A stretch of 48,173 bases of DNA from Paenibacillus whitsoniae. Lineage in GTDB: Bacteria > Bacillota > Bacilli > Paenibacillales > NBRC-103111. The position numbers were made by a program, and so were the translations under genes. The stretch lies in assembly GCF_003955665.1 (NCBI RefSeq), contig NZ_RXHU01000089.1, forward strand, positions 1 through 48,173, written 5' to 3'. The notes under the pieces were generated by a model. It made no database searches. It had not been told where the DNA came from and saw only the letters and a program-made list of their open reading frames with translations. Of this stretch, positions 8,923 through 16,906 are shown piece by piece. Each line of letters begins with the position of its first letter. The stretch's first letter is position 1.

Positions 8923-9894
8923 TTAATAGATCCCTGATTGTCCGAAGCGTTTGGCCGTCCAGTTGGCACCGAGCACGAGAATAACGCCGACAACGGCTTT
9001 GAATAGCCCGACTGCCGTACTGTAACTGAACGCCCCTTGTGTAATCCCCATCATATAAACGTAAGTGTCGAAAACTTCGGCGACCTCGCGATTCAGCGGA
9101 TTGCGCATGAGGAAGATTTGTTCGAATCCGTTATCCAGCACGTCGCCCATGCGTAAAATAAGCAAAATGATAATCGTGCTGCGAATAGAAGGCAGCGTAA
9201 TGTGCCAGAGCTGGCGAAAGCGATTCGCTCCGTCCATAATGGCCGCCTCATACTGCTGAGAATCGACGCCGGCCAGCGCCGCCAGGAAGATGATCGTGCC
9301 GAAGCCGCACTCTTTCCACATCGTCTGCAGAATAATCATCGGGCGGAACCAGTCGGGACTGGCCAGAAAATCGATTTTATGGCCGATGTACTTTTGAAGC
9401 ATCTCGTTGATCAGCCCGCCTTCGGTCGTCAGGAAGACATACGTCAAGCTGGCCACGATGACAAGCGAGATAAAATGCGGCACATAGATGAGCGTTTGAA
9501 TCGTTCTTTTATAGAAGCTAACCCGAATTTCATTGAGCAGCAGCGCGAGAAGGATCGGCGCCGGAAAATAAAAGATCAGATTGTAGAACGAAAGCAAAAG
9601 CGTATTGCGCAGCAGCATGAAAAATTCGGGATTGTCAAAAAACACACGAAAGTGCTCGAAGCCGACCCAATCGCTTTTCCAAAAGCCTAGAAAGGGCTGA
9701 TAGTTCTTAAAGGCCAGCAGCACCCCCCACATGGGCACATATTTGAAGATAAGGAAGTACAGAAGCCCCGGCGTCAAAAGTACATAAAGCCATTTGTCTT
9801 TTCTCAGCCTGCCCCAGATGGCGGATTTGCGTGCGCCTTGTGCCCGTGACGTCTGAATGAATTCCCCTTTACGAGAAGCCGCTGCCTCTTTCAT
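8923..9894 (-). CDS. CUT1 sugar ABC transporter permease (LplB/YteP-like)
   Basis: A 323-residue MalF-type permease. The start chosen is ATG 9894 (MKEAAAS), because GGAGG lies 8 bases upstream; the longer GTG start at 9909 would overlap that SD. After a charged N-terminal tail, about six membrane segments follow, and the EAA loop reads YEAAIMDGANRFRQLWHITLP. The N-terminal core with YFLIFKYVPMWGVLLAFKNY is characteristic of the LplB/YteP group. It is the first gene of the importer operon and is divergent from the GH42 gene. Confidence 0.92.
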   Translation of the reverse strand: MKEAAASRKGEFIQTSRAQGARKSAIWGRLRKDKWLYVLLTPGLLYFLIFKYVPMWGVLLAFKNYQPFLGFWKSDWVGFEHFRVFFDNPEFFMLLRNTLLLSFYNLIFYFPAPILLALLLNEIRVSFYKRTIQTLIYVPHFISLVIVASLTYVFLTTEGGLINEMLQKYIGHKIDFLASPDWFRPMIILQTMWKECGFGTIIFLAALAGVDSQQYEAAIMDGANRFRQLWHITLPSIRSTIIILLILRMGDVLDNGFEQIFLMRNPLNREVAEVFDTYVYMMGITQGAFSYSTAVGLFKAVVGVILVLGANWTAKRFGQSGIY

Positions 9895-9914
9895 GCGTGT
9901 CACCTCCACCTTTT

Positions 9915-9983
9915 CTTATAGCATTTTCGTATAGCATTCGCTCTTGAGGGAGCGGGTATAGCCTTATTATGCACGGACAGCAA
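9915..9983 (-). promoter_or_regulatory. Promoter region of the importer operon with repeated TATAGC motif
   Basis: On the minus strand TTGCTG (9978-9983) precedes TATACC (9955-9960) by 17 bp, a usable sigma-A promoter. On the plus strand the 9-mer TATAGCATT occurs at 9917-9925 and 9930-9938, with a near copy TATAGCCTT at 9957-9965. Read on the minus strand the two exact copies carry TGCTATA, an extended -10 shape, so further start sites are possible. The rest of the roughly 290-bp divergent gap has no gene. Confidence 0.45.
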
Positions 9984-10068
9984 TTTGCCGCCTATCAGAC
10001 ATTTTTGAAACCCCTTCCAAATCGAGGTCGGACAAGCTTTTCAAAAAAGTGCAAACTCGCTAAAAGAG

Positions 10069-10083
10069 TTGAAACCGCCTTCA
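10069..10083 (+). promoter_or_regulatory. Candidate CcpA cre site upstream of the GH42 gene
   Basis: TTGAAACCGCCTTCA fits the catabolite-responsive element pattern WTGNAANCGNWNNCA at all fixed positions except one W. It lies 21 bp upstream of the -35 of the GH42 promoter, in the gap shared with the divergent importer operon. Carbon catabolite control of pectin genes by CcpA is established in Bacillus; this site is inferred. Confidence 0.5.
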
Positions 10084-10104
10084 TTCTGCGGCAAAAAAGT
10101 ATTA

Positions 10105-10133
10105 TTGTCCCGGGGAGCAAATACTCCTATAGT
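10105..10133 (+). promoter_or_regulatory. Sigma-A-like promoter of the GH42 gene
   Basis: TTGTCC (10105-10110), a 17-bp spacer and TATAGT (10128-10133) lie about 52 bp upstream of the GH42 ATG. Confidence 0.6.
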
Positions 10134-10185
10134 AGAAAACATATAGACAATTCCTTTATAAATTGAAGAAAAGTGAGTGACTACA

Positions 10186-12168
10186 ATGGGAAACAAGCTT
10201 TACCATGGCGCGGCCTGGTATCCTGAACTTTGGGAACCAGCCGTACTGGAGCAGGATATTGAACAGATGAAGCAAGCGGGCATCAACGTTGTCCGTATCG
10301 GCGAATTCGCCTGGTCGGCGATGGAGCCGACGGAAGGCGCTATTTCTTTGGACTTTTTTGTTAACGTGATTCAGCAATTGAGCGCGAGCGGTATCGAAAC
10401 CGTCATGTGCACGCCGACCCCGACGCCGCCGATCTGGTTCACGCACGGCCATCCGGAGCGGATGTATGTGAACGAACAGATGCAAGTAATGGGTCACGGC
10501 TCCAGGCAGCATGCCTGCACGAACAATGCGGTGTTTCGCGAGAAAGCGGCGATCATCACCGAAGCGATCGCTAAAGCGATCGGGCCTTTGGCGAGCGTCA
10601 TCGGCTGGCAGATCGACAACGAGTTCAAGGCCCATGTTGCGGAATGCCGCTGTCAGACGTGTCTGCATCTCTGGCATGAATGGCTGGCAGAGCGCTATGG
10701 CACAGTGGACAAGCTCAATGAAGCGTGGGGCGCAGACATTTGGAGTGAGCGCTACCTCAGCTTTGACCAGGTGCCGCAGCCGAATCCGGCGCCGTTCCTG
10801 CACAATTCGTCGCTCAGCACGATGTATCAGTTGTTCTCTTATGAGAAAATCGCCGAGTTCTGCGACGAGCAGGCGAAGATTATCCGTAAATATTCCGATG
10901 CGCCAATTACCCACAATAGCTCTGTCGCGTTTCATGTGGATAACGAGCGCTTGTTCCGCGATCTCGACTTCGCCTCGTTCGATACGTATGCCACGTGGGA
11001 TAACTATCCGAACTACCTATTAAATAACGACCTGTGGCGGAATTTCAAACAAGGCCGCGACTTCTGGATTATGGAGACAAGCCCTTCTCATGCCGCTTCG
11101 CTGGAAAGCTACGCCAAGCCGCATCCGAACGGCTATCTGCGCGCCGAAGCTGTCGCCGCCTACGCGCTTGGCGCAGAAGCGTTCTGCTACTGGCTGTGGC
11201 GCCAGCAGCGCGCCGGTTGCGAGCAGCCGCACGGCTCCGTGCTCTCTACGTGGGGCAAGCCGACGGTCGGCTTCGCGAACGTGCTGGAAGTGGCCGAAGC
11301 CCGGGCGGCCATCGAGCCTGCCATGCTGTCCACGCGCCCGCGGCAGGCCGAAGTGGCGATGACGTACTCGGATCGCGCGAAGGCGTTCCTCAAGACGGAG
11401 CCGCACCAGAAGCTTAATCACCGCGCGTTGGTGACCGATTTCTACGAGCGTATCCTGCACACCGGCCTACACCGCGATGTGCTCCCGGAAGGCTCATCGC
11501 TTGACGGCTACAAGCTGCTGCTCACCCCGTTCCTTCCGCACATTTCCGCGGAATTTCTGGAGCGGGCCATCGCCTTCGTCGAACGCGGCGGCGTATGGGT
11601 CGTGGGCCCGCTGTCCGGCGGCCGCACGGAAGAGCATACGCTGCACACGGATGCGGCCCTCGGCCGCCTGGAGCAGCTCGCAGGCGCCGAGACCGTGTAC
11701 ACGTTCCCGATGGACGGAACGGGCTCGATCGGCCGCGCCTTCGGCGCAGCGGAGCCGCTCTCGCTGTGGAGCGCCGTCTTCGCGCCGCAGGACGGCGCCG
11801 TGGCGGTCGGCACCGTCGAGGGCGGGCTGACGCCGGGGTTGGCGTTCTTGACCGAGAAGACACACGGTCAAGGCAAAATCGTGCTGCTCGGCGCCATGCC
11901 GGCGGGCGAGCAGCTTTTGTCAGCCCTCATCGTGCACTATGCCGATGAGGCGGGCGTGACGGTCCGCACGGACGTCACGAAGGGCACAATCGTCGCGCCG
12001 CGCACGGGTGAGGACGGCGACGTGTGGGTCGTCGTCAACATGGACGGCGCCGGCGGCCGTGTGACCTTGCCCGCAGCCGGGCGCGACGCGGTGACTGGCG
12101 AAGCGGTAGCCGCGGGCGTGCTGAAAGTGGCACGATATGCATACAAAGTGATTCGCTTTGAGAAATAA
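10186..12168 (+). CDS. yesZ: GH42 beta-galactosidase (YesZ-like)
   Basis: A 660-residue GH42 enzyme, nearly the length of B. subtilis YesZ. The start chosen is ATG 10186, with AAGTGAG 9 bases upstream; a GTG three codons earlier is also open. The TIM barrel begins YHGAAWYPELW and VVRIGEFAWSAMEPTEG. The acid/base Glu is in IGWQIDNEF (about residue 148) and the nucleophile Glu in FWIMETSPS (about 295). The CRCQTC segment, with an upstream Cys, fits the GH42 zinc cluster. A trimerisation domain (about 390-590) and a small C-terminal beta domain follow. No signal peptide is present, so it acts in the cytosol. In the yes locus YesZ is thought to remove galactose side chains from rhamnogalacturonan. 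Confidence 0.93.
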   Translation: MGNKLYHGAAWYPELWEPAVLEQDIEQMKQAGINVVRIGEFAWSAMEPTEGAISLDFFVNVIQQLSASGIETVMCTPTPTPPIWFTHGHPERMYVNEQMQVMGHGSRQHACTNNAVFREKAAIITEAIAKAIGPLASVIGWQIDNEFKAHVAECRCQTCLHLWHEWLAERYGTVDKLNEAWGADIWSERYLSFDQVPQPNPAPFLHNSSLSTMYQLFSYEKIAEFCDEQAKIIRKYSDAPITHNSSVAFHVDNERLFRDLDFASFDTYATWDNYPNYLLNNDLWRNFKQGRDFWIMETSPSHAASLESYAKPHPNGYLRAEAVAAYALGAEAFCYWLWRQQRAGCEQPHGSVLSTWGKPTVGFANVLEVAEARAAIEPAMLSTRPRQAEVAMTYSDRAKAFLKTEPHQKLNHRALVTDFYERILHTGLHRDVLPEGSSLDGYKLLLTPFLPHISAEFLERAIAFVERGGVWVVGPLSGGRTEEHTLHTDAALGRLEQLAGAETVYTFPMDGTGSIGRAFGAAEPLSLWSAVFAPQDGAVAVGTVEGGLTPGLAFLTEKTHGQGKIVLLGAMPAGEQLLSALIVHYADEAGVTVRTDVTKGTIVAPRTGEDGDVWVVVNMDGAGGRVTLPAAGRDAVTGEAVAAGVLKVARYAYKVIRFEK

Positions 12169-12172
12169 GACG

Positions 12173-12211
12173 AAGGGTGTCCTGTGAAGGACACCCTTTT
12201 ATTGTTTTTTC
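12173..12211 (+). terminator. Terminator after the GH42 gene
   Basis: AAGGGTGTCCT pairs perfectly with AGGACACCCTT (11 bp) around GTGA, then a T-rich tail. It directly follows the GH42 stop. Confidence 0.9.
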
Positions 12212-12299
12212 TGCATTAAGGCCGCGCTTGCTAACATATATCGTCACCCGACTTATTATACTGATTACGAACGATATCTGGGTGAGGAGTGTGTCTGCC

Positions 12300-13106
12300 T
12301 TGACAACTGAATTTGTTGCGCGGTCTTTGGATGAGGTGCGATTCTGGTCGCGAATTATGAAAGAGCATTCCCTGTTTCTAAAGCTGGGTTTTCGCTGCGA
12401 GGATACCCAGCTCATTCAGGAGGCGAATCAGTACTACCATATATTCGAAGGGATCGAGGCACGGGCATAAGCCTATACGCAAGCAACGGATCCTGAAACC
12501 ATCCGCAGAATGAATATCGAAGCCCACCATGCGGCGGTACACATATGGGCTTTCAAACGCAAGGTGCTCGGTCTCATCATCTCTTGCCAACTGCCAGGCG
12601 CCAACAACTTTCCGCTGCTGGTCGACCATACGAGCCGTGAGGCCAACTACTTCCGCAACAGGCTGGAAGAATTGAATGCCGGGAAGCTGGAGCCGCTGCA
12701 CGATGCGATCATCGATGAGAACGTGTTTTTCCTGCGCATTATGGCGGACCACGCCAAATTCATCGGCCATTTGCTTGATCCTTCGGAGCGGCAATTAGTG
12801 GAGCAAGCGCGCAATTTCAGCCATGATTTCGATCAATTGCTGTATCAAGCGCTCGATTTGAGCAGCATGCGCCCGCAATCCCAAACTGGGCCGCTGCTCG
12901 ATCAATTCCTCGACCAGAACCGGGTATCCGTCGCTTCGCTGCGGGATTTTAAAAAAACTGCCCGCGACCTCATCGAAGCGTGCAAGATCAAAAGCATCAT
13001 TCATCCGCTGCTGGCGGACCATGTTTTCCGGGAGGCGGAACGCTTCCTGTGCCTGATTGATATGTTTGAGGCCAGCCTGACCGGCAGCACTACGGCTTCA
13101 AAATGA
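12300..13106 (+). pseudogene. DUF2935 family protein interrupted by an in-frame TAA
   Basis: Two same-frame segments, 12300-12467 and 12471-13106, together give a full-length DUF2935 protein of about 268 residues. They are separated by a single TAA at 12468-12470. Reading through gives HIFEGIEARA-stop-AYTQATDPETIRRMN, continuous with family-like sequence on both sides, so the stop is a point change rather than a frameshift (CAA to TAA is the simplest explanation). The start is TTG 12300, with GGTGAGGAG 10 bases upstream. DUF2935 proteins are helical, His/Glu-rich, ferritin-like bundles of unknown function. The last 17 bp overlap the 3' end of the convergent dehydrogenase gene. A sequencing error cannot be excluded. 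Confidence 0.82.
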
Positions 13107-14232
13107 TTTTGAGCGCATCGTCTTCCTTTTTATTGAAAATCTGATAGGCATGCTCCGCCTCGTCCAAGCGAACGCGGTGCGAAATGATGTCCGTCGGGTC
13201 GAAGACGCCTTCCTTGATCTGGCGGTACAAGTCCGGCATATAATGGATGACCGGCGCTTGGCCCAGCTTCACGGTAATATTCCGTGCAAATAAATCGCCG
13301 AACGGGAAGGCGTTATAATTCATGCCATACACCCCGGTTACTTGGATCGTGCCGCCTTTGCGCACGAGCTTCGTCGCCATGCGGAACGCCCCGAGACCGC
13401 CGCCCTGCAGCTTGAGCATCGTCTCTACTTTTTCCAACAGCGTTTTCTCCGAATCCAGCCCCACCGCGTCAATCACAACATCCGCCCCGCCGCCGGTCAG
13501 TTCGGCAAGATGCCCCAAGAGATCGTCCTGCTTTTTAAAATTGAACGTCTCCACCTTGTTCGTCCGCTTCGCATGCTCCAAACGGTACTCGATATGATCG
13601 ATGGCGATGACGCGCTTGGCACCCTTGAGCCAGGCAAATTTTTGCGCGAGTAGACCGACTGGCCCACATCCGAGGATGATCACCGTGTCGCCGGCTTTCA
13701 CCCCGGCATTATCGATGCTCCAGTATGCGGTCGGTACAATATCAGACAAAAACAGGATCTTCTCATCCTCCAGCTCCGCATCCTCCGGCACCTTGAAAGG
13801 AACAAAGTTGCCATACGGCACGCGCAGCAGTTCGGCCTGCCCGCCGGCGTAACCGCCGTACGTTTCGGAGTAGCCTAAATAACCTCCGGTATCGCCATGC
13901 AGATAGTCGTTCGCATTGTCGCATTGGCTCTCTAATTGATGCGCACAGTACCAGCATTGGCCGCAGGCGACATTGAAGGGGACAATGACACGATCTCCTT
14001 TTTTCACCTTGGTTACGTCTTTGCCGACCTCCTCGACAATGCCCATCGGTTCATGGCCGATAATAAAATTATCCGGCATGTTAGGAATTTCTCCATTGAA
14101 CAGGTGCAAATCAGAACCGCAGATCGTCGTGCTTGTCACTCGAATAACAATATCATCGGGCTTTTCAATTCGGGCGTCCGGCATATCCTTGACTTTTACA
14201 TTTCGGATGCCTTGGTAAGTAACGGCTTTCAT
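13090..14232 (-). CDS. Zinc-dependent alcohol dehydrogenase, MDR superfamily
   Basis: A 380-residue medium-chain dehydrogenase. The catalytic zinc ligand Cys is in TTICGSDLH (about residue 38) and the His/Glu in IIGHEPMG (about 60-65). The structural zinc lobe has the C-x2-C-x2-C-x7-C pattern CGQCWYCAHQLESQC (about 90-104). The Rossmann motif is ILGCGPVGLLAQKF (about 185). The GDTGGYLGYSETYGGYAGG insert and long C-terminus match the formaldehyde/glutathione-dependent-like branch common in bacilli. The natural substrate is unknown. It is convergent with the DUF2935 pseudogene and divergent from the DUF2306 gene; no operon partner is seen. Confidence 0.9.
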   Translation of the reverse strand: MKAVTYQGIRNVKVKDMPDARIEKPDDIVIRVTSTTICGSDLHLFNGEIPNMPDNFIIGHEPMGIVEEVGKDVTKVKKGDRVIVPFNVACGQCWYCAHQLESQCDNANDYLHGDTGGYLGYSETYGGYAGGQAELLRVPYGNFVPFKVPEDAELEDEKILFLSDIVPTAYWSIDNAGVKAGDTVIILGCGPVGLLAQKFAWLKGAKRVIAIDHIEYRLEHAKRTNKVETFNFKKQDDLLGHLAELTGGGADVVIDAVGLDSEKTLLEKVETMLKLQGGGLGAFRMATKLVRKGGTIQVTGVYGMNYNAFPFGDLFARNITVKLGQAPVIHYMPDLYRQIKEGVFDPTDIISHRVRLDEAEHAYQIFNKKEDDALKIILKP

Positions 14233-14441
14233 ATCTTCACACTCCTAATCTGGCTAGCATGTCTAATTTGTCCTACGCCCCTGCCGCCTATTCTGGCTTG
14301 CGCGATTTTAGAAAGATTTAAGAAATCGTTGAGATCCCGTTGAGAATCGGCATGTACAATGGCAATGTTAGCTATTGCTGACAGAGGAACGAAGTGTCAC
14401 GCCGCTTGCTGCTCCTCTACGCTCAAATTGACGGAGGCTCT

Positions 14442-15104
14442 ATGAATAGAAAACTTACCCTTACCGCTGTCTGTATCATCCTCGCCGTCGCAGCTGTCGC
14501 CATCTTTCCTTATTTGTCGCTGAATCCCGACAGCAGCCGGACTTCGCTCACGCCGAACTTCCCCCTGCATTATCCCCTGCTAGTGCTTCATATTGCGACA
14601 GCGCTTCTGGCGCTGCTAAGCGGATTAGTGCAATTAAGTGCGCACTATCGTGCCAAATACCCGAAGCGGCATCGCGTGCTGGGCCGTGTCTATGTCATCA
14701 GCATTTTCATCAGCGGATTGCTCGGATTGGTACTCGCCTTTTATGCCGAAACCTATACCAAGGCGCTCGCCTTTCTGGCACTCAGCCTGCTGTGGCTGTG
14801 GACAACCTGGCAAGGCTACCGCTACGCGGTGCGGGGCAATCTCGTACAGCATCGCCGTTGGATGGTGCGCAGCTACGCGATAACGCTCGTCGCGATCACC
14901 GCACGGCTAGTCGTACCGTTGTGTATCTTGTTCTACCTGATCTTCCACGGCTTCCACTTGCCGGAAGGCGGAAGAGAGCGCATGGTTGCGGAGATTTTAA
15001 ACGTGAATATCTGGCTGGGGCTGTTGATTAACGTGATTATTGTGGAGTGGGGGTTCGTGCATCGATCCGGGGATATCTACGATAGGAAGTCAGACGGGAA
15101 GTAG
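14442..15104 (+). CDS. DUF2306 family integral membrane protein
   Basis: A 220-residue membrane protein with about six hydrophobic segments (LTLTAVCIILAVAAVAIF, a second near PLLVLHIATALLALLSGLVQL, and four more). Conserved-looking H and R positions include HYRAKYPKRHRVLGRVYV and HRRWMVRSY, the pattern of DUF2306 proteins. ATG 14442 has GGAGG 4 bases upstream. A GTG at 14394 preceded by AGAGGA would add 16 residues and is the alternative start. Function unknown; it stands alone. Confidence 0.8.
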   Translation: MNRKLTLTAVCIILAVAAVAIFPYLSLNPDSSRTSLTPNFPLHYPLLVLHIATALLALLSGLVQLSAHYRAKYPKRHRVLGRVYVISIFISGLLGLVLAFYAETYTKALAFLALSLLWLWTTWQGYRYAVRGNLVQHRRWMVRSYAITLVAITARLVVPLCILFYLIFHGFHLPEGGRERMVAEILNVNIWLGLLINVIIVEWGFVHRSGDIYDRKSDGK

Positions 15105-15171
15105 TCACTTCTGTTAGTCATAATGATATAATATGGTTAGAATAATGTCATTTAGAAAGGGGTTGTACAGT

Positions 15172-15451
15172 ATGCATATTAGACCCTCTACAACAATACG
15201 CCAGGATTACAATGGCTTTTCAAAATTTTTCCATGAGCTTGATGAGCCAGTGGTTCTAACTCGAAACGGGGAAGCTGATTTGGTCGTTATGAGTTATGAG
15301 TTATGAGGCGTACCGACGAATGGAGGCTCGCGTCAAACTGCAATCTAAACTTCTAGTCGCAGAAAAACAGATTGCTGAAGGTGCCGAATTACTTGACCAT
15401 GATCAAGTCATGGAGAGAATGCGGAGGAAGATTAATGCCGCAAAAGAATAA
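15172..15451 (+). pseudogene. Phd/YefM-type antitoxin, frameshifted by a 7-bp tandem duplication
   Basis: ATG 15172 has an AAAGGGG site 9-10 bases upstream, and a TATAAT box lies at 15127-15132. The frame reads an antitoxin-like N-terminus (MHIRPSTTIRQDYNGFSKF, then EPVVLTRNGEADLVVMSYE) and stops at 15306. The 7-mer ATGAGTT occurs twice in tandem at 15289-15302. Removing one copy restores a frame reading VVMSYEAYRRMEARVKL and on to a stop at 15451, giving a normal-size antitoxin of about 90 residues. The damage is therefore a simple slipped-strand duplication. The intact 3' frame overlaps the toxin ATG at 15435, the usual antitoxin-toxin arrangement. Confidence 0.82.
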
Positions 15452-15602
15452 GATCAAATATACACCTGCAGCTGTTGAAGATATTGATACGGAATCGCCA
15501 AAATCTTCGGACGAAGCATCAAGCCTGCAAAAAAGCAGGAATTATCCCCTTTCCCTCCCTGTTTCGCTGAAATTCCTGCAAAAGCGCAGGCATTTCGGAT
15601 GA
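15435..15602 (+). pseudogene. Truncated ParE/RelE-type toxin fragment
   Basis: ATG 15435 overlaps the repaired antitoxin frame. The first 18 residues, MPQKNKIKYTPAAVEDID, look like the N-terminus of a RelE/ParE family toxin (IKYTPAAVEDLD-type start). After that the similarity ends, and the frame enters repeat array A and stops at 15602. The catalytic C-terminal region is absent, and no remainder is found beyond the array before the next gene. The toxin is therefore lost, presumably by deletion or by insertion of the repeat element. Confidence 0.68.
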
Positions 15603-15705
15603 GCCCCCCGTTGTTGAGCCAGTTTGGCCGAAAAAACTGTCTTTTTGCAGGCATTTGGCGATAAACGCCATTTTCGTGGAAAAAGCCTGCCTTTTTGCAG
15701 GAAAG
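15521..15705 (+). repeat. Repeat array A: four CCTGC/GCAGG hairpins in mirror order
   Basis: Short palindromes with arms CCTGC and GCAGG and a 6-base loop are centred at 15531.5, 15582.5, 15643.5 (degenerate 5' arm) and 15693.5, spaced 51, 61 and 50 bp. The first two loops are A-rich and the last two T-rich (CTTTTT), so the pairs face each other. TTTCGG (15593-15598) and CCGAAA (15628-15633) are placed symmetrically about 15613, the midpoint of hairpins 2 and 3. The whole is one imperfect inverted repeat of about 180 bp. It fills most of the gene-free gap up to the next terminator. The short open frames through it look spurious. Confidence 0.8.
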
Positions 15706-15790
15706 ATCCTGAAATTTCCTGATCACTTCGGCAAGTACCTCCGCAGCCAACCATGCCGCTGTGCACCACTTCTCCCCTCGACTCGCCAAA

Positions 15791-15832
15791 CAAAAAAGAA
15801 GCCCCACTCAGCCGAAATCCGAGTGGAGCTTC
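15791..15832 (-). terminator. Terminator after yesR
   Basis: On the minus strand GAAGCTCCACTC pairs with GAGTGGGGCTTC (one G-U) and is followed by a T run of six. It starts 4 bases after the yesR stop. Confidence 0.9.
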
Positions 15833-15835
15833 TAT

Positions 15836-16879
15836 TTAACAACCGTTGCCGAACAGGTTTTTCCGCGAGTTCAGCACTTCTGCCAAGAACGTGAGCGCCA
15901 GCCCTTGGCCCCAGCCCTGGATGCGCTTGTCCGGCACGCCTTTGTAGCCGGCGGCGTCGTCCATGACCGCTGTGCCGGCCGATACGCCGGTCACAAAACC
16001 TTCCGGCGTGATCTTCGCCAGGATACCGTCGATCGCTTTTTGCGTGTACTTGTTGTACAGGCGTCCTCTGGTGAGCAGCGCCGCGGCGATACCGGCGGAG
16101 CCTGACGTTTCCAGCGGAGCGGATGGATCGTCCAGCACCGTGTGCCACAGGCCGGACTCGTCCTGCAAGCGGACGAGTGTGCTCAGTTGATCGCGGAGCG
16201 ATCCGTCGATGATCATAAAGGACGGGTGCGTCACCGGGATGAGCACAAGCGCTCTCGCCATCGTGAGCGCTGCCCACGAGTTGCCGCGAGCCCAGTAGAT
16301 CGAGGACATGTTGTGTCCTTTGATGTTATCCCAACCATGATAGTATAGATTGGTCACCGGATTTTGCAGCACATTTTCATGACCGTGGTATTGCCTTAAG
16401 CCGTCTGCGAAATACGCATCATTGCCTGTCAGTTTGCCGACACGGAGCAGGAAGTAGCCAGCCATAAACATCGTGTCTACCCATGCCTGCTCCGGGAAGT
16501 TGTAAGATTCGGAATTGACGGTATGCTGGAGAATGCCATCTCCGAAGCGCTCTGCTTCATGAGTCAGAAACTCAGCCATCTCCTTCACGATGCTCAGGTA
16601 CTTCTCGTCCTTCGTCACTTCATAGAGCGTAATCAACGCATGCCCGATGGACACCGCATTGACGGACAATTTCGGCAAGCCGTCCTCAATGTTTTCATCC
16701 ACCCACGCTTGCAGCTTCGTTAAATATTCCATGTTGCCTGTAGCAGCGTACGCCTCACACACACCGTAGAACGCAACGCCGCCCGGCCAGTCCCAGCTGA
16801 AATCCATTTGAAACGTGCGTTCAACAACACGGTCGATCACCGCGCGCAAATTGTTTTCATCAAATACTAACTTTGGCAT
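15836..16879 (-). CDS. yesR: GH105 unsaturated rhamnogalacturonyl hydrolase (YesR/YteR-like)
   Basis: A 347-residue (alpha/alpha)6-barrel enzyme of GH105. The start chosen is ATG 16879 (MPKLVFDE), because GAGGAGG lies about 11 bases upstream inside the longer frame that begins at 16900. The EQAWVDTMFMAGYFL segment (about residue 133-147) contains the Asp that acts as proton donor in the YteR family. WARGNSWAALTMARALVLIP is the typical WxRGNGW-like barrel segment. GH105 enzymes hydrolyse the unsaturated galacturonyl-rhamnose disaccharides made by rhamnogalacturonan lyases. No signal peptide, so cytosolic. It is the last gene of the yesOPQR-type cluster. Confidence 0.92.
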   Translation of the reverse strand: MPKLVFDENNLRAVIDRVVERTFQMDFSWDWPGGVAFYGVCEAYAATGNMEYLTKLQAWVDENIEDGLPKLSVNAVSIGHALITLYEVTKDEKYLSIVKEMAEFLTHEAERFGDGILQHTVNSESYNFPEQAWVDTMFMAGYFLLRVGKLTGNDAYFADGLRQYHGHENVLQNPVTNLYYHGWDNIKGHNMSSIYWARGNSWAALTMARALVLIPVTHPSFMIIDGSLRDQLSTLVRLQDESGLWHTVLDDPSAPLETSGSAGIAAALLTRGRLYNKYTQKAIDGILAKITPEGFVTGVSAGTAVMDDAAGYKGVPDKRIQGWGQGLALTFLAEVLNSRKNLFGNGC

Positions 16880-16906
16880 ATCTTCGTTTTCCTCCTCCAT
16901 GTTACC

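Noticed and set aside
6383..9894. Assigning lplA, lplB and lplC symbols
   Set aside because: B. subtilis has two close sets (LplABC and YtcQ/YtcP/YteP) that cannot be told apart by eye, and lplA also names lipoate ligase.
15521..15705. CRISPR array
   Set aside because: The repeats are 16-bp palindromes in mirrored orientation with unequal intervals, and no cas genes are present. The same holds for array B.
15454..15807. A 117-codon open frame on the minus strand over array A
   Set aside because: It is a translation of the hairpin array, has no SD and no recognisable domain.
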